64,000 nt of DNA from JBAOHV01 sp037045265 (GTDB taxonomy: Bacteria; Actinomycetota; Acidimicrobiia; Acidimicrobiales; Microtrichaceae): NCBI GenBank assembly GCA_037045265.1, contig JBAOHV010000004.1, positions 124,001 to 188,000 of the forward strand, read 5' to 3'. Made by a program: the position numbers and the translations under genes. Under the pieces are notes generated by a model. It was not told the DNA's origin. It did no database searches and saw only the letters and a program-made list of their open reading frames with translations. Position 1 is the stretch's first letter. Each line of letters starts with the position of its first letter. Of this stretch, positions 37,372 through 47,143 are shown in pieces.

Positions 37372-38004
37372 TCAGCTGTAGAAGGGGTTCTCGCCGGCCG
37401 TGTGATCGGTCGCGTCGATCACTTCGGCCACGTCGGGGATGTGCTCCATGATCGAGCGGCGAATCCCCTGGGAGAGGGTGAGCGCGCTGGCAGAGCACCC
37501 CTGACATCCGCCACCCATCGTGATGTAGACGTTCTTGTCGTCGTCGACGCCCAGCAGGGTCGCGTACCCACCGTGGGACGCGAGCGACGGGTTGATGGAG
37601 TGCTCCAGCAGCTGTCCGACCTGTTCGGCCATGTCACCGGTGAGCTCGATCTCGATCCCTGCGAGCGGATCGGCGCGGTTGGGGTTCCGGATGACGAGTC
37701 CCCCCTGCCCGGCGCTGCGCGGTAGGTCCAGCTCCGCACCACGAAGTTGATCGACCGAGTTGGCCGGGATGATGAGCGACAGCTCACCGATCACGTAGGT
37801 GACGTCGTCTTCCTCGAGTGCTGCCAGCTCGCTGAAGCAGAGGTCGTAGACGTACTCGGACCCTTTGGACCCCGTGACCTCGACACGCAGGCCCAGCGCC
37901 GACGGCTCGGGCTCCTCGGCCCTGATCCCGAGCACGGTGGCCATGGCCGACTCGCTGACCGCCAGGATCGTCGCGGTGACTTCGGTATCGGTGTCCATCG
38001 CCAT
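37372..38004 (-). CDS. NfuA-like iron-sulfur carrier protein
   Basis: About 210 residues. The N-terminal part (about 1-100, LGLRVEVTGSKGSEYVYDLCFSE, ending GLVIRNPNR) is an A-type-like fold with few cysteines. The C-terminal NifU domain begins near residue 125 (VGQLLEHSINPSLASHGGYATLLGVDDDKNVYITMGGGCQGCSASALTLSQGIRRSI) and carries the CxxC (GCQGC) that holds a 4Fe-4S cluster. NfuA proteins deliver clusters to apo-enzymes. Start chosen at ATG 38004; ATG 38016 and 37998 are alternatives. It is convergent with dxs, 12 nt apart. Confidence 0.88.
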   Translation of the reverse strand: MAMDTDTEVTATILAVSESAMATVLGIRAEEPEPSALGLRVEVTGSKGSEYVYDLCFSELAALEEDDVTYVIGELSLIIPANSVDQLRGAELDLPRSAGQGGLVIRNPNRADPLAGIEIELTGDMAEQVGQLLEHSINPSLASHGGYATLLGVDDDKNVYITMGGGCQGCSASALTLSQGIRRSIMEHIPDVAEVIDATDHTAGENPFYS

Positions 38005-38090
38005 GGTGAACAACATGGCAGTAGGAATATTTCGCTGCAAGGCAGGGACACATGGCACCAGGTGTCCGCTGCGTCGGCCAGACTCTGGGC

Positions 38091-38954
38091 ATGGGTCGCT
38101 TCTCCAACTCGACATCCTTGGTGAAGTCGTCTTGGAGCGTGCTGTCGCACGACAAGGAGCTTCTCGCCCTGCCGGTCATCTCGGGGGTCGTGACGGTGAT
38201 AGCCATGGCGCCGTTCGTGGCAAGCGCATTCCTGATCGGTGTGAGCACCGCTGGTACAGCCGATCAGAGCTCCGCTTCGATGGGTCCGCTCGGATGGCTG
38301 TTCCTGTTCGTCGGATACCTCGTGGCGGCGTACATAACGATCTTCTTCCAGTCGGCGCTGATCCTCGCAGCCAACGAGCGGATGTCGGGCGGCTCGCCCA
38401 CCCTCGGCTCGGCACTGTCCGCCGCCCTGTCGCGGGCCGGCCACATCCTGCCGTGGGCGATCCTCAGCGCGACCGTGTCGATGGTTCTCAAAGCGATCCA
38501 GGAACGCTCGGGGATCCTGGGAAGGGTGGTCGTCGGACTGGTCGGCATTGCCTGGACGCTCGTCACCTTCCTGGTTCTGCCGATCCTGGTGATCGAAGGC
38601 ACAGGGGTCAGCGACGCCCTCACCAGGTCGGCCGGCGCCTTCAAGCGCACCTGGGGCGAGAACGTGGTGGGCAATGCGGGGATCGGCCTGGTCAGCACGC
38701 TGGCACTTCTCGCTGGGCTGCTGGTCGCAGCAGTCGTCGGGGCTGCCGGCATGGCCACCGGCATCACCGCTGTCGCCGTCTTCGCCGTGGCGGTGTTCGT
38801 ACTGTGGGCGCTGGTCGTCGCCGTCTTCTCGGCCGCGCTGAGCGGCGTCTTCCAGACGGCCCTGTACCGGTTCGCCGTGCTGGGAGAGGAACCCCGCGGA
38901 TTCGCCAACGACCAGATCGCCGGAGCGTTCCGCCAGCGCACCGGGCGATTCTGA
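38091..38954 (+). CDS. DUF6159-like multi-helix membrane protein
   Basis: 287 residues with about six membrane helices. The N-terminus MGRFSNSTSLVKSSWSVLSHDKELLALPVISGV is typical of the DUF6159 group. Later come AAYITIFFQSALILAANERMSGGSPTLGSAL and RSAGAFKRTWGENVVGNAGIGLV. No function is known. The start is put at ATG 38091 because the family pattern begins there; a frame opening at 38052 would add 13 unlikely residues. It is followed after 39 nt by an AIM24 gene. Confidence 0.8.
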   Translation: MGRFSNSTSLVKSSWSVLSHDKELLALPVISGVVTVIAMAPFVASAFLIGVSTAGTADQSSASMGPLGWLFLFVGYLVAAYITIFFQSALILAANERMSGGSPTLGSALSAALSRAGHILPWAILSATVSMVLKAIQERSGILGRVVVGLVGIAWTLVTFLVLPILVIEGTGVSDALTRSAGAFKRTWGENVVGNAGIGLVSTLALLAGLLVAAVVGAAGMATGITAVAVFAVAVFVLWALVVAVFSAALSGVFQTALYRFAVLGEEPRGFANDQIAGAFRQRTGRF

Positions 38955-38993
38955 GCAGCAGCCCCGATACACCGAACACAACGAGGAGTTCAT

Positions 38994-39809
38994 GTGGACG
39001 CCGACTGGTACCCCGACCCGACCGTCCCCGCCCAGCTGCGCTACTGGGACGGTTCCGCGTGGACCGACCACGTCGCTCCCGACACGTCGGCGACTCAGCC
39101 TGTCGCAGGAACCCAGGTGGCGATGCCATCCGGACTGGCCAGCTCCACGCTGTTCACCGACCACCAGGAGGCTCCGACCACCGGCCGTATGACCCGCCAG
39201 AATCCGGCGGTCATCAAGGCAACCCTGACTGGTACACCCCTCCTGGTCAGCCGCGGGGCGATGATCGTGTACCAGGGTGACGTCACCTTCGCCTACCAGG
39301 GCTCTGGAGGAGTCGGGAAGTACTTGAAGGCTGCCGCGACGGGCGAAGGCATGAAGCTGATGCGCTGCGAAGGCAACGGCGAGCTGTTCGTCTCGCGGGG
39401 AGGACACAAGCTCCACCTGCTCGAGCTAGCCCAGGGCGAGCAGCTCTCGGCCTCGTCACGCTCACTGCTCGGATTCGACGCGACCATCAGCTACGACATC
39501 CAGATGATCAAGGGTGGTATCGGGGCGGTGGCCGCCGGCGGCCTCTTCAACGTGACCCTGACCGGCCCGGGTACGGTGATCCTGGCATCTGACTGGCCCG
39601 TCGTGCTCAACACCTCCGAGGCGCGCACGCTGGTCGACCCGAATGCGGTGGTGGCCTGGACGGCCGGGCTCACCGTCACGCCACGCTCGTCGATGTCGGC
39701 CGGAGCCCTCATCGGGCGCGGATCCGGCGAGGCCATGCAGCTCGAGTTCTCACCCGGCGGCTACGTGATCGTCGAACCCGAGCCACTGCTGGGGGTCACC
39801 GGCGCCTGA
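38994..39809 (+). CDS. AIM24 family protein with DUF2510 N-terminus
   Basis: 271 residues. The first 30 residues (WYPDPTVPAQLRYWDGSAWTDHV) are a DUF2510 module, common on actinobacterial envelope proteins. From about residue 70 an AIM24-like beta domain follows (NPAVIKATLTGTPLLVSRGAMIVYQGDVTF, GHKLHLLELAQGEQL, LTGPGTVILASDWPVVL). The role is unknown; AIM24 proteins may bind membranes or tryptophan. GTG 38994 is fixed by the DUF2510 frame and an AGGAG site 7 nt upstream. An ATG two bases earlier is in the wrong frame. Confidence 0.88.
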   Translation: MDADWYPDPTVPAQLRYWDGSAWTDHVAPDTSATQPVAGTQVAMPSGLASSTLFTDHQEAPTTGRMTRQNPAVIKATLTGTPLLVSRGAMIVYQGDVTFAYQGSGGVGKYLKAAATGEGMKLMRCEGNGELFVSRGGHKLHLLELAQGEQLSASSRSLLGFDATISYDIQMIKGGIGAVAAGGLFNVTLTGPGTVILASDWPVVLNTSEARTLVDPNAVVAWTAGLTVTPRSSMSAGALIGRGSGEAMQLEFSPGGYVIVEPEPLLGVTGA

Positions 39810-39821
39810 GCCGGCTCGACC

Positions 39822-41609
39822 TCACAGCTCGAGTCCTCGCTCCTCTACCTCGGCCGCTAGCTCGAGCCAGCGTTCCTCCGCCTCGGAGCGACGCGTCTCG
39901 AGCACTGCCAGGTGATCACCGAGCTCGGCGAGGCGAACATGGTCGTTCACCGAGTCGCGCATCGCCGCGCCACACTCCCCCACGAGCTCGCCGAGCTCGG
40001 TCAGGTCACGCTCGGCTGCGCGGAGATGGTGACGCAACGTCGAGGGACTCCGGCCGGACGACTTCCGCGGCGGCCGGCGTTGCTCGGACGGCTCCCCCGA
40101 ACGGGTCGGCGGAGCCGGACCATCGCCGAGCCGACGCCCTGACCTGGCCGAACGACGCTCCTGTTCGTACGCGGCGTATCCACCGGGTCGACGAGCGGCG
40201 GTGCCACATCCGTCGAGCACGATCACGTCGGCGACCGTGCGCTCCAGGAACGCCCGGTCGTGGCTGACCACGACCAGGGCACCCGGCCACTCCTCGAGGA
40301 AGTCCTCGAGCTGTCGCAACGTGTCCAGGTCCAAGTCGTTCGTGGGCTCGTCCAGTAGCAGCACGTTGGGTCGCTCGGCCAGGGTCAGGAGCAGCTGCAA
40401 GCGTCGACGTTCACCGCCCGAGAGCAGACCGACCGGGGCCCACTGAGCGTCGCCGTCGAACCAGAACGCCTCCATGAGCGCCGAATCGACCCAGTCAGCG
40501 TCGCGGTGACCGCCGGTGACAGCGTCCCTCACACGCTGGGCAGGATCGAGCTCGCGACCGACCTGGTCGTAGTAGCCGACCGCCACCGTGGTGCCCACTT
40601 CGACACGACCCGAGGTGGGGACGATCCTGCCGGCGAGGATGTCGAGCAGGGTCGACTTGCCGGTGCCGTTCGCACCCACGATCCCCAACCGCTCACGCGG
40701 ATCCAACAGGAGCTCCACCCCCGAGAACAGCTCGCTCCCACCCCGATGTCGATGACCCACCTCGTGCAACTCGATCACCCGGTCACCGAGCCGCGGGGTG
40801 CCCTGGTGCAGCGGCAGATCCCCCGGGCGGGCGGCCGCGACCGGACGCCCATCGACGATCGCCTGGGCCGACACCAGCCGGGCCTTGGGCTTGGAGGTCC
40901 ACGCGGGAGCACCGCGTCGCAACCAGGCGAGCTCGGTGCGCGCCAGGTTGCGCCGACGATCCTCCGCCTTCGCAGCGCGTTCCTCCCGACGGGCCCGACC
41001 TTCCAGGTAGGCGTCGTAGCCGCCTTCGTGCAAGTAGCCGTGGCCACGGTCGAGCTCCAGGACCCTGGTGGTGATGCGGTCCAGGAAGTGCCGGTCGTGG
41101 GTGACCAGGACCAGCCCACCGCGGTACTCGGCCAGACGATCCTCGAGCCAGGCGATCGCGTCGATGTCCAGGTGGTTCGTCGGCTCGTCCAGGATCAGCA
41201 GGTCCGACTCGGCCACCAACGCCCGCGCCAATGCGACCCGCTTCGCCTGTCCTCCCGACAGCTGCTCGACCTGGCGGTCCATGAGGGGCCCGAGACCCAG
41301 GCGGTCGGCTACCGATTCGGCCTCCCACGAGCGGTCGTCGTAGCCCTCGACCACCGCCTCACGCACCGTGAGACCGACGTGGACCGGATTCTGGTCGAGC
41401 ATGGCGATCCGGACTTCACGACCGCGCCTGACCGTTCCGCTCTCGGGCAGGTCCACGCCTGCGATCATCCGCAGCAGCGTCGACTTGCCGCAGCCGTTCA
41501 GCCCGACGATCCCCAGCCGGTCGGAGTCGGCGATCGTGAGGGAGACATCGGCGAACAGAGGACGGCCCGGGCGGCTGGCAGCCACTCCTTCAACGTCGAG
41601 CAGGATCAC
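39822..41609 (-). CDS. ABC-F ATPase (Uup/EttA-like)
   Basis: 595 residues with two ABC domains and no membrane part. Domain 1: GLNGCGKSTLLRM, signature LSGGQAKRVALARALV, LLILDEPTNHLD. Domain 2: GANGTGKSTLLDIL, LLSGGERRRLQLLL, LLLDEPTNDLD. A basic linker (RREERAAKAEDRRRNLART) joins them, and a coiled C-terminal arm (AAERDLTELGEL...) is as in Uup. ABC-F proteins act on ribosomes or on branched DNA. Start GTG 41609 has TAGCGT exactly 6 nt upstream on the minus strand, giving a leaderless mRNA. Confidence 0.92.
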   Translation of the reverse strand: MILLDVEGVAASRPGRPLFADVSLTIADSDRLGIVGLNGCGKSTLLRMIAGVDLPESGTVRRGREVRIAMLDQNPVHVGLTVREAVVEGYDDRSWEAESVADRLGLGPLMDRQVEQLSGGQAKRVALARALVAESDLLILDEPTNHLDIDAIAWLEDRLAEYRGGLVLVTHDRHFLDRITTRVLELDRGHGYLHEGGYDAYLEGRARREERAAKAEDRRRNLARTELAWLRRGAPAWTSKPKARLVSAQAIVDGRPVAAARPGDLPLHQGTPRLGDRVIELHEVGHRHRGGSELFSGVELLLDPRERLGIVGANGTGKSTLLDILAGRIVPTSGRVEVGTTVAVGYYDQVGRELDPAQRVRDAVTGGHRDADWVDSALMEAFWFDGDAQWAPVGLLSGGERRRLQLLLTLAERPNVLLLDEPTNDLDLDTLRQLEDFLEEWPGALVVVSHDRAFLERTVADVIVLDGCGTAARRPGGYAAYEQERRSARSGRRLGDGPAPPTRSGEPSEQRRPPRKSSGRSPSTLRHHLRAAERDLTELGELVGECGAAMRDSVNDHVRLAELGDHLAVLETRRSEAEERWLELAAEVEERGLEL

Positions 41610-41649
41610 CTGACCACGCTAGGGGCAACTACCGCACGGCTCGGATCAG

Positions 41650-43504
41650 TCAGCCCGTGACGCCCTCGGCGGCGAGTCGCCCGTCGAGCCACTGCTCCAG
41701 CAGTCGCTCGGAACGCGCCTGGCTGAACACCAGGTGGGCACTGAACGACGCCAGCTCCGGCGAGCTGAAGTGCCAGAGCTGCACCGCTCCGTTGCCGTCA
41801 GCCGGGATCTGCCCACTCCCGGTGTGGCGGATGGGCACGCTCACGTCGGTCAGCTGTGGAGAGAGCAGCGGCAGGTCGAGCAGCGACATCAGACGGTCGG
41901 TGGCGAAGTTCGGCACGACGCCGTCGTCGACCCCGTAGGCGACGAACACCGGCGTGCCGTTCTGCGGGATCCGATCGAGCACGTTCGTCGCATCACCATG
42001 GTCGAGCAGCAGCGTCGCTCCACCCATCAGCGCGTAGGCATCGCCTGTGGTCGCTCCTGACGGCACCACGCCCATGAAGACGGGCCAGATCAACGAGTTC
42101 ATGATGATCTGGGCGATCCCCACACCTGGGACCTGGAGGAACGAGCCATCGAGCTCCGGTGCGAGAGCGGTGAAAGCCGCTCCCAACACGCCGCCCATCG
42201 ACGTGCCCTCGTAGAAGATGGTGTCCGTGTCGAGCCTGGGGGCCGGCCTGGCGGGATGCTGGAGCGTCGCAGGGATGGTCAGCTCCATCGATCCCATGTT
42301 CTCCGACACTGCGAGCATCAGGGACAACTGGTCGATGACCCCCTGCAACGGCATCGAGGCGAGTCGGCCGAACTTCTTCGGCGTACCGATGTCGGTCACG
42401 TAGCCACCGTCGCCTGTCTGGCGGTCACCGTGGTTCGGTATGTCAACCCCGATCGTCGCCAGACCTCTCTTGGCATTGGTCGCGGCGGTGAACAGCATCG
42501 TCTCCTTGGACGCGGTGATCCCGTGGCCGTAGATCACGACCGGAGCCCCATCGGGTCCGGCCGGGCGTTCGGGTAGCACGAGGATGAACCGCTCCCAAGT
42601 GGGCCTGTCGCCGTTGGCGGCGCGGGCCACGCCGTCGTCGTCACGGAAGTCGCTCAGGAGGACCTCTCCGGTGACGACCGCACTGGCGCCACCCACCAGC
42701 CACGGCTGGTCGACCTTGAGGTTGCGGATCTGATGGTCGAGAGCCCGCGTCGCGGCGGCCATCGTGTCGAGCTCGTGGGTTGCGTTGCCCTGGCTGCGTA
42801 CGGTGAACCGAGTGGCACTGACGACGTCATCCCACGGGACGGTGTCGACCCGGGCAAGGTCGTCGCGCAACGACGAGATCCGTTCGTCGGACAGCCGGGT
42901 CATGCCTGTGGCACGGGGCACGGCCTCGCCGGTGTGAGAACGCAGTCCGGACAGCGATGCGAGCCACGTAGGTGTGGCCGTATTCGAACCGGACCCGGGG
43001 CCACGCCATGACGATCGTGTCGGGCCCACCGTGACGCGCTGCGTCTGCGGGCACCCCCACCCGCATGGGCACTCGCTCCCCCGTGGCCACGTCGTACACC
43101 GCCAGGATGTCACCGCCGTCCTCGGGGACCGACGAGGGCCGGACGGGTATCGGCATCTCGAAGATGACCGGCGACACCGCCGAGAAGCCGTCGGCGTTCT
43201 CGAACGCGTCGTCGAGGGAGGCACCGGGGCCCATGCGATCGAGGATCTTCTGTTCGACGATGCCGTCCGGCGCCACCAGGCGCCGACCCGTGGCGGAGGC
43301 CGGATCAGGCTCGGAGAACTCGTCGGACGGGTACGGAAGGGCGCAGGAGCGAACCACCGCGGCAGTGCACGCCCGGTCGCTGGACCGCTGCGGCACCGTC
43401 ACGCTCCCGCTCACGGGAACCACAGCACACGCTCCCGACAAGACCGCGAGGACACCCAGCGCCGCAGTCGCAGTTCCACAACGGCCACGCATCCTGATCG
43501 ACAT
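41650..43504 (-). CDS. Secreted alpha/beta-hydrolase lipoprotein 1, one frameshift
   Basis: About 618 residues across one extra base near 42970. The signal peptide ends VLAVLSGAC (lipobox). The N-terminal part includes CALPYPSDEFSEPDPASATGRRL and NADGFSAVSPVIFEMP. The hydrolase domain has VVIYGHGITASKE, nucleophile GTSMGG near residue 440 and the late acid/His regions (VAYGVDDGVVPN, LWHFSSPELASFSAH). It resembles the 'bacterial virulence factor lipase' class by eye. It is paralogous to the gene at 47144-49325. The substrate is unknown; an exported ester or polyester is possible. Start ATG 43504. Confidence 0.8.
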
Positions 43505-43630
43505 AGCTTCCCCCGACGCTTCGCCACTCCGCCCTCACGGAGTTCGACCACGGTACGACAACGCTGGCGGACGAACCAGCCGGGGTCGGGTGGATGGGGT
43601 CGGGTGGATTCAACTGTGGGCAGCGGGGCG

Positions 43631-44080
43631 TCAGCCCCCGGTCGGAGGTGGTGGCGGCGCGACGCTGCCGGGAGCGGGCGGCGGCGCGACCGAGCCTGGT
43701 GGCGGTGGCGGCGCGACGCTCGCGGGAGCGGGCGGCGGCGCGACAGTTCCGGGCGCCGGCGGGAACCCAGCTGCAGCCCCGGGCGGCGGCGGCGCTCCAG
43801 CTGCAGCTCCGGGCGGTGGTGGTGCCAGCGATCCCATTGCCAGGTTGATCGGGCCCTGCGCCTCGATCTGGCCAAGGGCCGTCAGGCAACGCTCACGCTG
43901 TTCGGCCAGATCGGCAGGGGCGCGACCGGTGGACTCGAGCAAGGCGAGCACACCCAGGTCGCGGAGGTAGGAGTCTGCCTGCTTCGAAGCGCCTGCCCCG
44001 GTCGTGGCGGTGTTCATGGCCACGTCCGCCTTGGCGATCGCCTGATCGGCGAGGGTCTTTGCTTTGTCGAGGAATCCCAT
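43631..44080 (-). CDS. Small proline/alanine-rich protein
   Basis: 149 residues, not recognised. The N-terminal 80 residues are helical and charged (MGFLDKAKTLADQAIAKADVAMNTA...AEQRERCLTALGQIE), with no signal peptide. The last 65 are repeats of APPPPGAAAGA/SVAPPPPPGSV type. The opening resembles short antitoxin-like or DUF-type helical proteins of actinomycetes, but no function follows. The coding sequence has GGGAGCGGGCGGCGGCGCGAC-like internal repeats. It lies 33 nt from the acyltransferase gene upstream. Confidence 0.65.
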   Translation of the reverse strand: MGFLDKAKTLADQAIAKADVAMNTATTGAGASKQADSYLRDLGVLALLESTGRAPADLAEQRERCLTALGQIEAQGPINLAMGSLAPPPPGAAAGAPPPPGAAAGFPPAPGTVAPPPAPASVAPPPPPGSVAPPPAPGSVAPPPPPTGG

Positions 44081-44113
44081 TGTCGTCCTCCGTCGGGGGT
44101 CTCGAACCGAACC

Positions 44114-46210
44114 CTAATCGGCCGGTTCGGCCGGCGCTGTCGTGGGTGCCGTCGTCGAAGGTGCCGTCGCCGGGGCAGTCGTTGAGGGATCTTCCGTCGC
44201 TGCCTGGGACCGGTGCCCGCGCCACCACTCAGCCCAGATCCGATCGGTCTCCGCAGCCATCCATTCCCCGTAGAAGGCGGTCATCTGTGCCTCGCTGAAG
44301 TGGAGGCCGTCGGGCCGCAGAGAACGGTCTTCGGCGCGGTCACCGACCCAGCCGGCGAGATCCAGTATGCGAACGGTGTCCGGTCGTTCTGCCGCCACCT
44401 GGCGCTGGAGCTCGTGGAGCCGGTCCATACGAGCGCGTTCGGCCTGGTGGCGGTATCCCTCGCTGCGACCGTCGGCCGCCCAACTCGCGTACGGCGGCCA
44501 GAGGACCATGAGGACCATCGCGCCGTCCTGACTCAGCGTGTCGGCCGCCAGGCGCAGCTCGTCGAGGACGAACGCGTCGACGACCGGGTCACCGAGGGAC
44601 GAGAAGCCCTGAGCACCCGGCAGACGGACGTCTGGAACCTCCCAGGCACCGGTGACGAGCTGGGCGATGTCGGGGCGGTCGAGGTCGATGGCCTGCGGCC
44701 ACGTGAGTGGCCAGTCCCGGCATGCATCGGTGGCCTCCACGACCACGTCGAAGCGGTTCGCCTCGAATCGACTGACGCTGCATCCGAGCGCCACGTCCCC
44801 GAGGACCTCCCCTGTCCCGGTCGTCGCCTGCCTGTAGTTGGCCAGTCCGATCGCCGTCTGCAACGCGGTGGAGTCTCCGAACGTGGCGATCCGCGGCACC
44901 GGAGGAGTGGCGGGGAGCGTCGTGGTGCTCTCCGGCGCCGTGGTTGCTGCGCGCGACTCCGCGCGGCGCTGTTCGAAAGAGTCGAGCGACCGGTCGAAGT
45001 CGATGCGCTCCGACTCCGGCGAAGTGGTCCAGGGGGTGAACGCGAGCATGGCCACCAGGGACACGGCCGTCAGCGTCACCAGCGGTGCCCGTCTGCCGAT
45101 GGGCCAGACCCCTTGACGCACGGGCTTTTCCAACCACCGGTAAGAGCACTCGGCGACGACCAAGGTGACCGCCGTCGCCAGAGAGGCGTTGAGCAGTGGA
45201 GCGACGTCGGGCAGCTCCTGGCGGAAGGTCAGGAACAGCGGCCAGTGGAACAGGTAGACGCCGTACGAACGGGTTCCGAGCCAACGCAGCCAAGGGGTGC
45301 CGAGCAATGCCCTGACAGGGCCGACCGGCAGGACCGCCGAGGTTATGACGACGGTCGACAGCAAGCCATAGAGAGCGAAACCTCCCCGGTAGAGCCATCC
45401 GCTCGACTGCTCGAGCGACCACCACCACCACATCTGCACGGCCAGTGCGGCTGCACCACCCCAGGCGACCGGCCCGCGCCAGGAGTGGCGCAGAGCCAGT
45501 CGGCGACGAACCCGCCGCGACGAGAGCCCGACCGCGAGGAGCGCACCGAGTAGCAGCTCCGGCGCACGCGTGTCGGTTCCGAAGTAGACGCGGTCCTCCG
45601 ACATGGCGAACACGAACGGCAACGCCACCGTCACCGCGGTCAACGAGCCGAGGCCGACCACGATGCCCTTGCGTCGCCCGCCGGTGACAGCCCACAGCCC
45701 GATCAGCAACAAGGGGAACAGGAGGTAGAACTGCTCCTCGATCGCCAGGCTCCAGAAGTGCAGCAAGGGCGACGGGTCGACGAACAGCGCCCCGTAGCTG
45801 TCGTCGGCCAGCAGGTACCACCAGTTGGCGACGTTGAGCAGCGAGGCCAACGAGTCACCTCTCACGCTGTCGCGCTGCGACGCGGTGGCGACGAACGGGG
45901 TGAACACCACCAGCACCGCGGCGATCGTCACGAGCGAGGCGGGAAGCAGCCGACGTATCCGTTTGCGCCAGAAGGCAGGTACATCGACGCCCGTGTCGGC
46001 CCGCCGCAGCAGCAGCGAGGTGATCAGGTAGCCCGACAGCGTGAAGAACGTCGAGACCCCCAGGTAGCCGCCGACCATCACGTCGAGGCCAGCGTGGAAG
46101 GCGAGCACACCCGCTACTGCGAGTCCGCGCAACCCGTCCAGTGCCGGGAGGTGGGGCAGTCGCTCGCCGTCTCCGGCCATGTCGACGAACTGTCGTGTAG
46201 CGGTGCGCAT
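44114..46210 (-). CDS. Acyltransferase-3 (OafA/YrhL-like) fused to SGNH domain
   Basis: 698 residues. An acyltransferase-3 membrane domain (about 1-380) opens with LPHLPALDGLRGLAVAGVLAFHA (catalytic His) and has GYLGVSTFFTLSGYLITSLLL, WSLAIEEQFYLLFPLLL and GTRSYGVYLFHWPLF. After a linker with TTTLPATPPVP comes an SGNH domain: RIATFGDSTALQTAIGLA (Ser) and LRPDGLHFSEAQM (Asp/His). Such proteins O-acetylate exported glycans. The tail is Thr/Ala/Pro-rich. This is the second O-acyl-transfer system of the window. Start GTG/ATG near 46210. Confidence 0.92.
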   Translation of the reverse strand: MRTATRQFVDMAGDGERLPHLPALDGLRGLAVAGVLAFHAGLDVMVGGYLGVSTFFTLSGYLITSLLLRRADTGVDVPAFWRKRIRRLLPASLVTIAAVLVVFTPFVATASQRDSVRGDSLASLLNVANWWYLLADDSYGALFVDPSPLLHFWSLAIEEQFYLLFPLLLIGLWAVTGGRRKGIVVGLGSLTAVTVALPFVFAMSEDRVYFGTDTRAPELLLGALLAVGLSSRRVRRRLALRHSWRGPVAWGGAAALAVQMWWWWSLEQSSGWLYRGGFALYGLLSTVVITSAVLPVGPVRALLGTPWLRWLGTRSYGVYLFHWPLFLTFRQELPDVAPLLNASLATAVTLVVAECSYRWLEKPVRQGVWPIGRRAPLVTLTAVSLVAMLAFTPWTTSPESERIDFDRSLDSFEQRRAESRAATTAPESTTTLPATPPVPRIATFGDSTALQTAIGLANYRQATTGTGEVLGDVALGCSVSRFEANRFDVVVEATDACRDWPLTWPQAIDLDRPDIAQLVTGAWEVPDVRLPGAQGFSSLGDPVVDAFVLDELRLAADTLSQDGAMVLMVLWPPYASWAADGRSEGYRHQAERARMDRLHELQRQVAAERPDTVRILDLAGWVGDRAEDRSLRPDGLHFSEAQMTAFYGEWMAAETDRIWAEWWRGHRSQAATEDPSTTAPATAPSTTAPTTAPAEPAD

Positions 46211-46360
46211 CAGATGAGTGGGGACCCGAGGCCGGTGCCGCGGTGGGACATTCTCGCACGTCCTCGCCGGCCCCAGGCGGCGGACCTACGGGCCCACGCT
46301 GCGGGCTGCCGGTCGGTGCACTCTCCCGCTGCTGCTTCGGCTCCCATTAGCGTGCCGTTG

Positions 46361-47089
46361 ATGAGCTCCACTTCCGCAGACAGTCCTGGCCCCGTCACCT
46401 GCAGCATCGACGGCGCCGTGGCGACGATCACGCTCGACGACGGCAAGGCCAACGCGCTCTCTCACGCCATGCTTGACGGGTTCGACCGGGCGATCGACGA
46501 AGCCCTCGACGCGAAGGCAGGTGTGCTCCTGGTCGTGGGTCGTGACGGCAAGTTCTCCGCCGGGTTCGACCTCTCGGTCATGACAGCGGGTCCCGTCCAG
46601 GCCCGCGACCTGTTGCGCAAGGGAGCCGATCTGGCGCTGCGGCTGTTCGAGCTGCCGATCCCCGTCGTGTTCGCCGTGACCGGCCACGCCCTGGCGATGG
46701 GCGGGATCCTCCTCTGCTGCGCCGATGTCCGCATCGGAGCATCAGGGCCCTACAAGGTGGGGCTTCCCGAGGTCCGCATAGGCATGCCGGTTCCTGCGTT
46801 CGCCGTGGAACTGTGCCGTGACCGTCTGTCATCACGGTGGTTCACCCGAGCGGTCCTGCTCGGTGAGCGAGTTGATCCCCAGCAGGCGCTCGAGGCCGGC
46901 TTCCTCGACGAGATCGTGGAGCTCGATCAGGTTCGCGACCGTGCACGATCCGCTGCTGCGGAGATCGCCGAGCAGGTCGGACGAGGGCCGTTCCGGGTGA
47001 CTCGCTCGACGACCCGGCAAGCTCTAGGAGCGCAGCTCCGAGAGCTCCTCGACTCCGATATGGAGGCATTCGACGTCGAGACTCAGTGA
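46361..47089 (+). CDS. Enoyl-CoA hydratase/isomerase family protein
   Basis: 242 residues, crotonase fold. VATITLDDGKANALSHAMLDGFDRAI at the start, GRDGKFSAGFDLSVM for the first oxyanion part and GHALAMGGILLCCADVRIGASGPYKVGLPEVRIGM for the second. The catalytic Glu position (GLPEVRIGM) is kept. A TAGCGT -10 box (46348-46353) lies 7 nt before ATG 46361, so the mRNA is probably leaderless and the longer upstream frame is not real. The substrate is unknown; it is divergent from the acyltransferase-3 gene. Confidence 0.88.
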   Translation: MSSTSADSPGPVTCSIDGAVATITLDDGKANALSHAMLDGFDRAIDEALDAKAGVLLVVGRDGKFSAGFDLSVMTAGPVQARDLLRKGADLALRLFELPIPVVFAVTGHALAMGGILLCCADVRIGASGPYKVGLPEVRIGMPVPAFAVELCRDRLSSRWFTRAVLLGERVDPQQALEAGFLDEIVELDQVRDRARSAAAEIAEQVGRGPFRVTRSTTRQALGAQLRELLDSDMEAFDVETQ

Positions 47090-47143
47090 GCTTTCGTACC
47101 GCTCCGTTGGCCCGCGGGCGTCCGACTCAGTGGTCGGTCCGAC

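Noticed and set aside
43631..44080. GC-rich repeats as a possible CRISPR or iteron array.
   Set aside because: The repeats are irregular, encode a proline-rich tail in frame and have no unique spacers.
45758..47089. A 443-residue enoyl-CoA hydratase with a long N-terminal extension.
   Set aside because: The extension is antisense to the acyltransferase gene. The crotonase fold begins at ATG 46361, which has its own -10 box.
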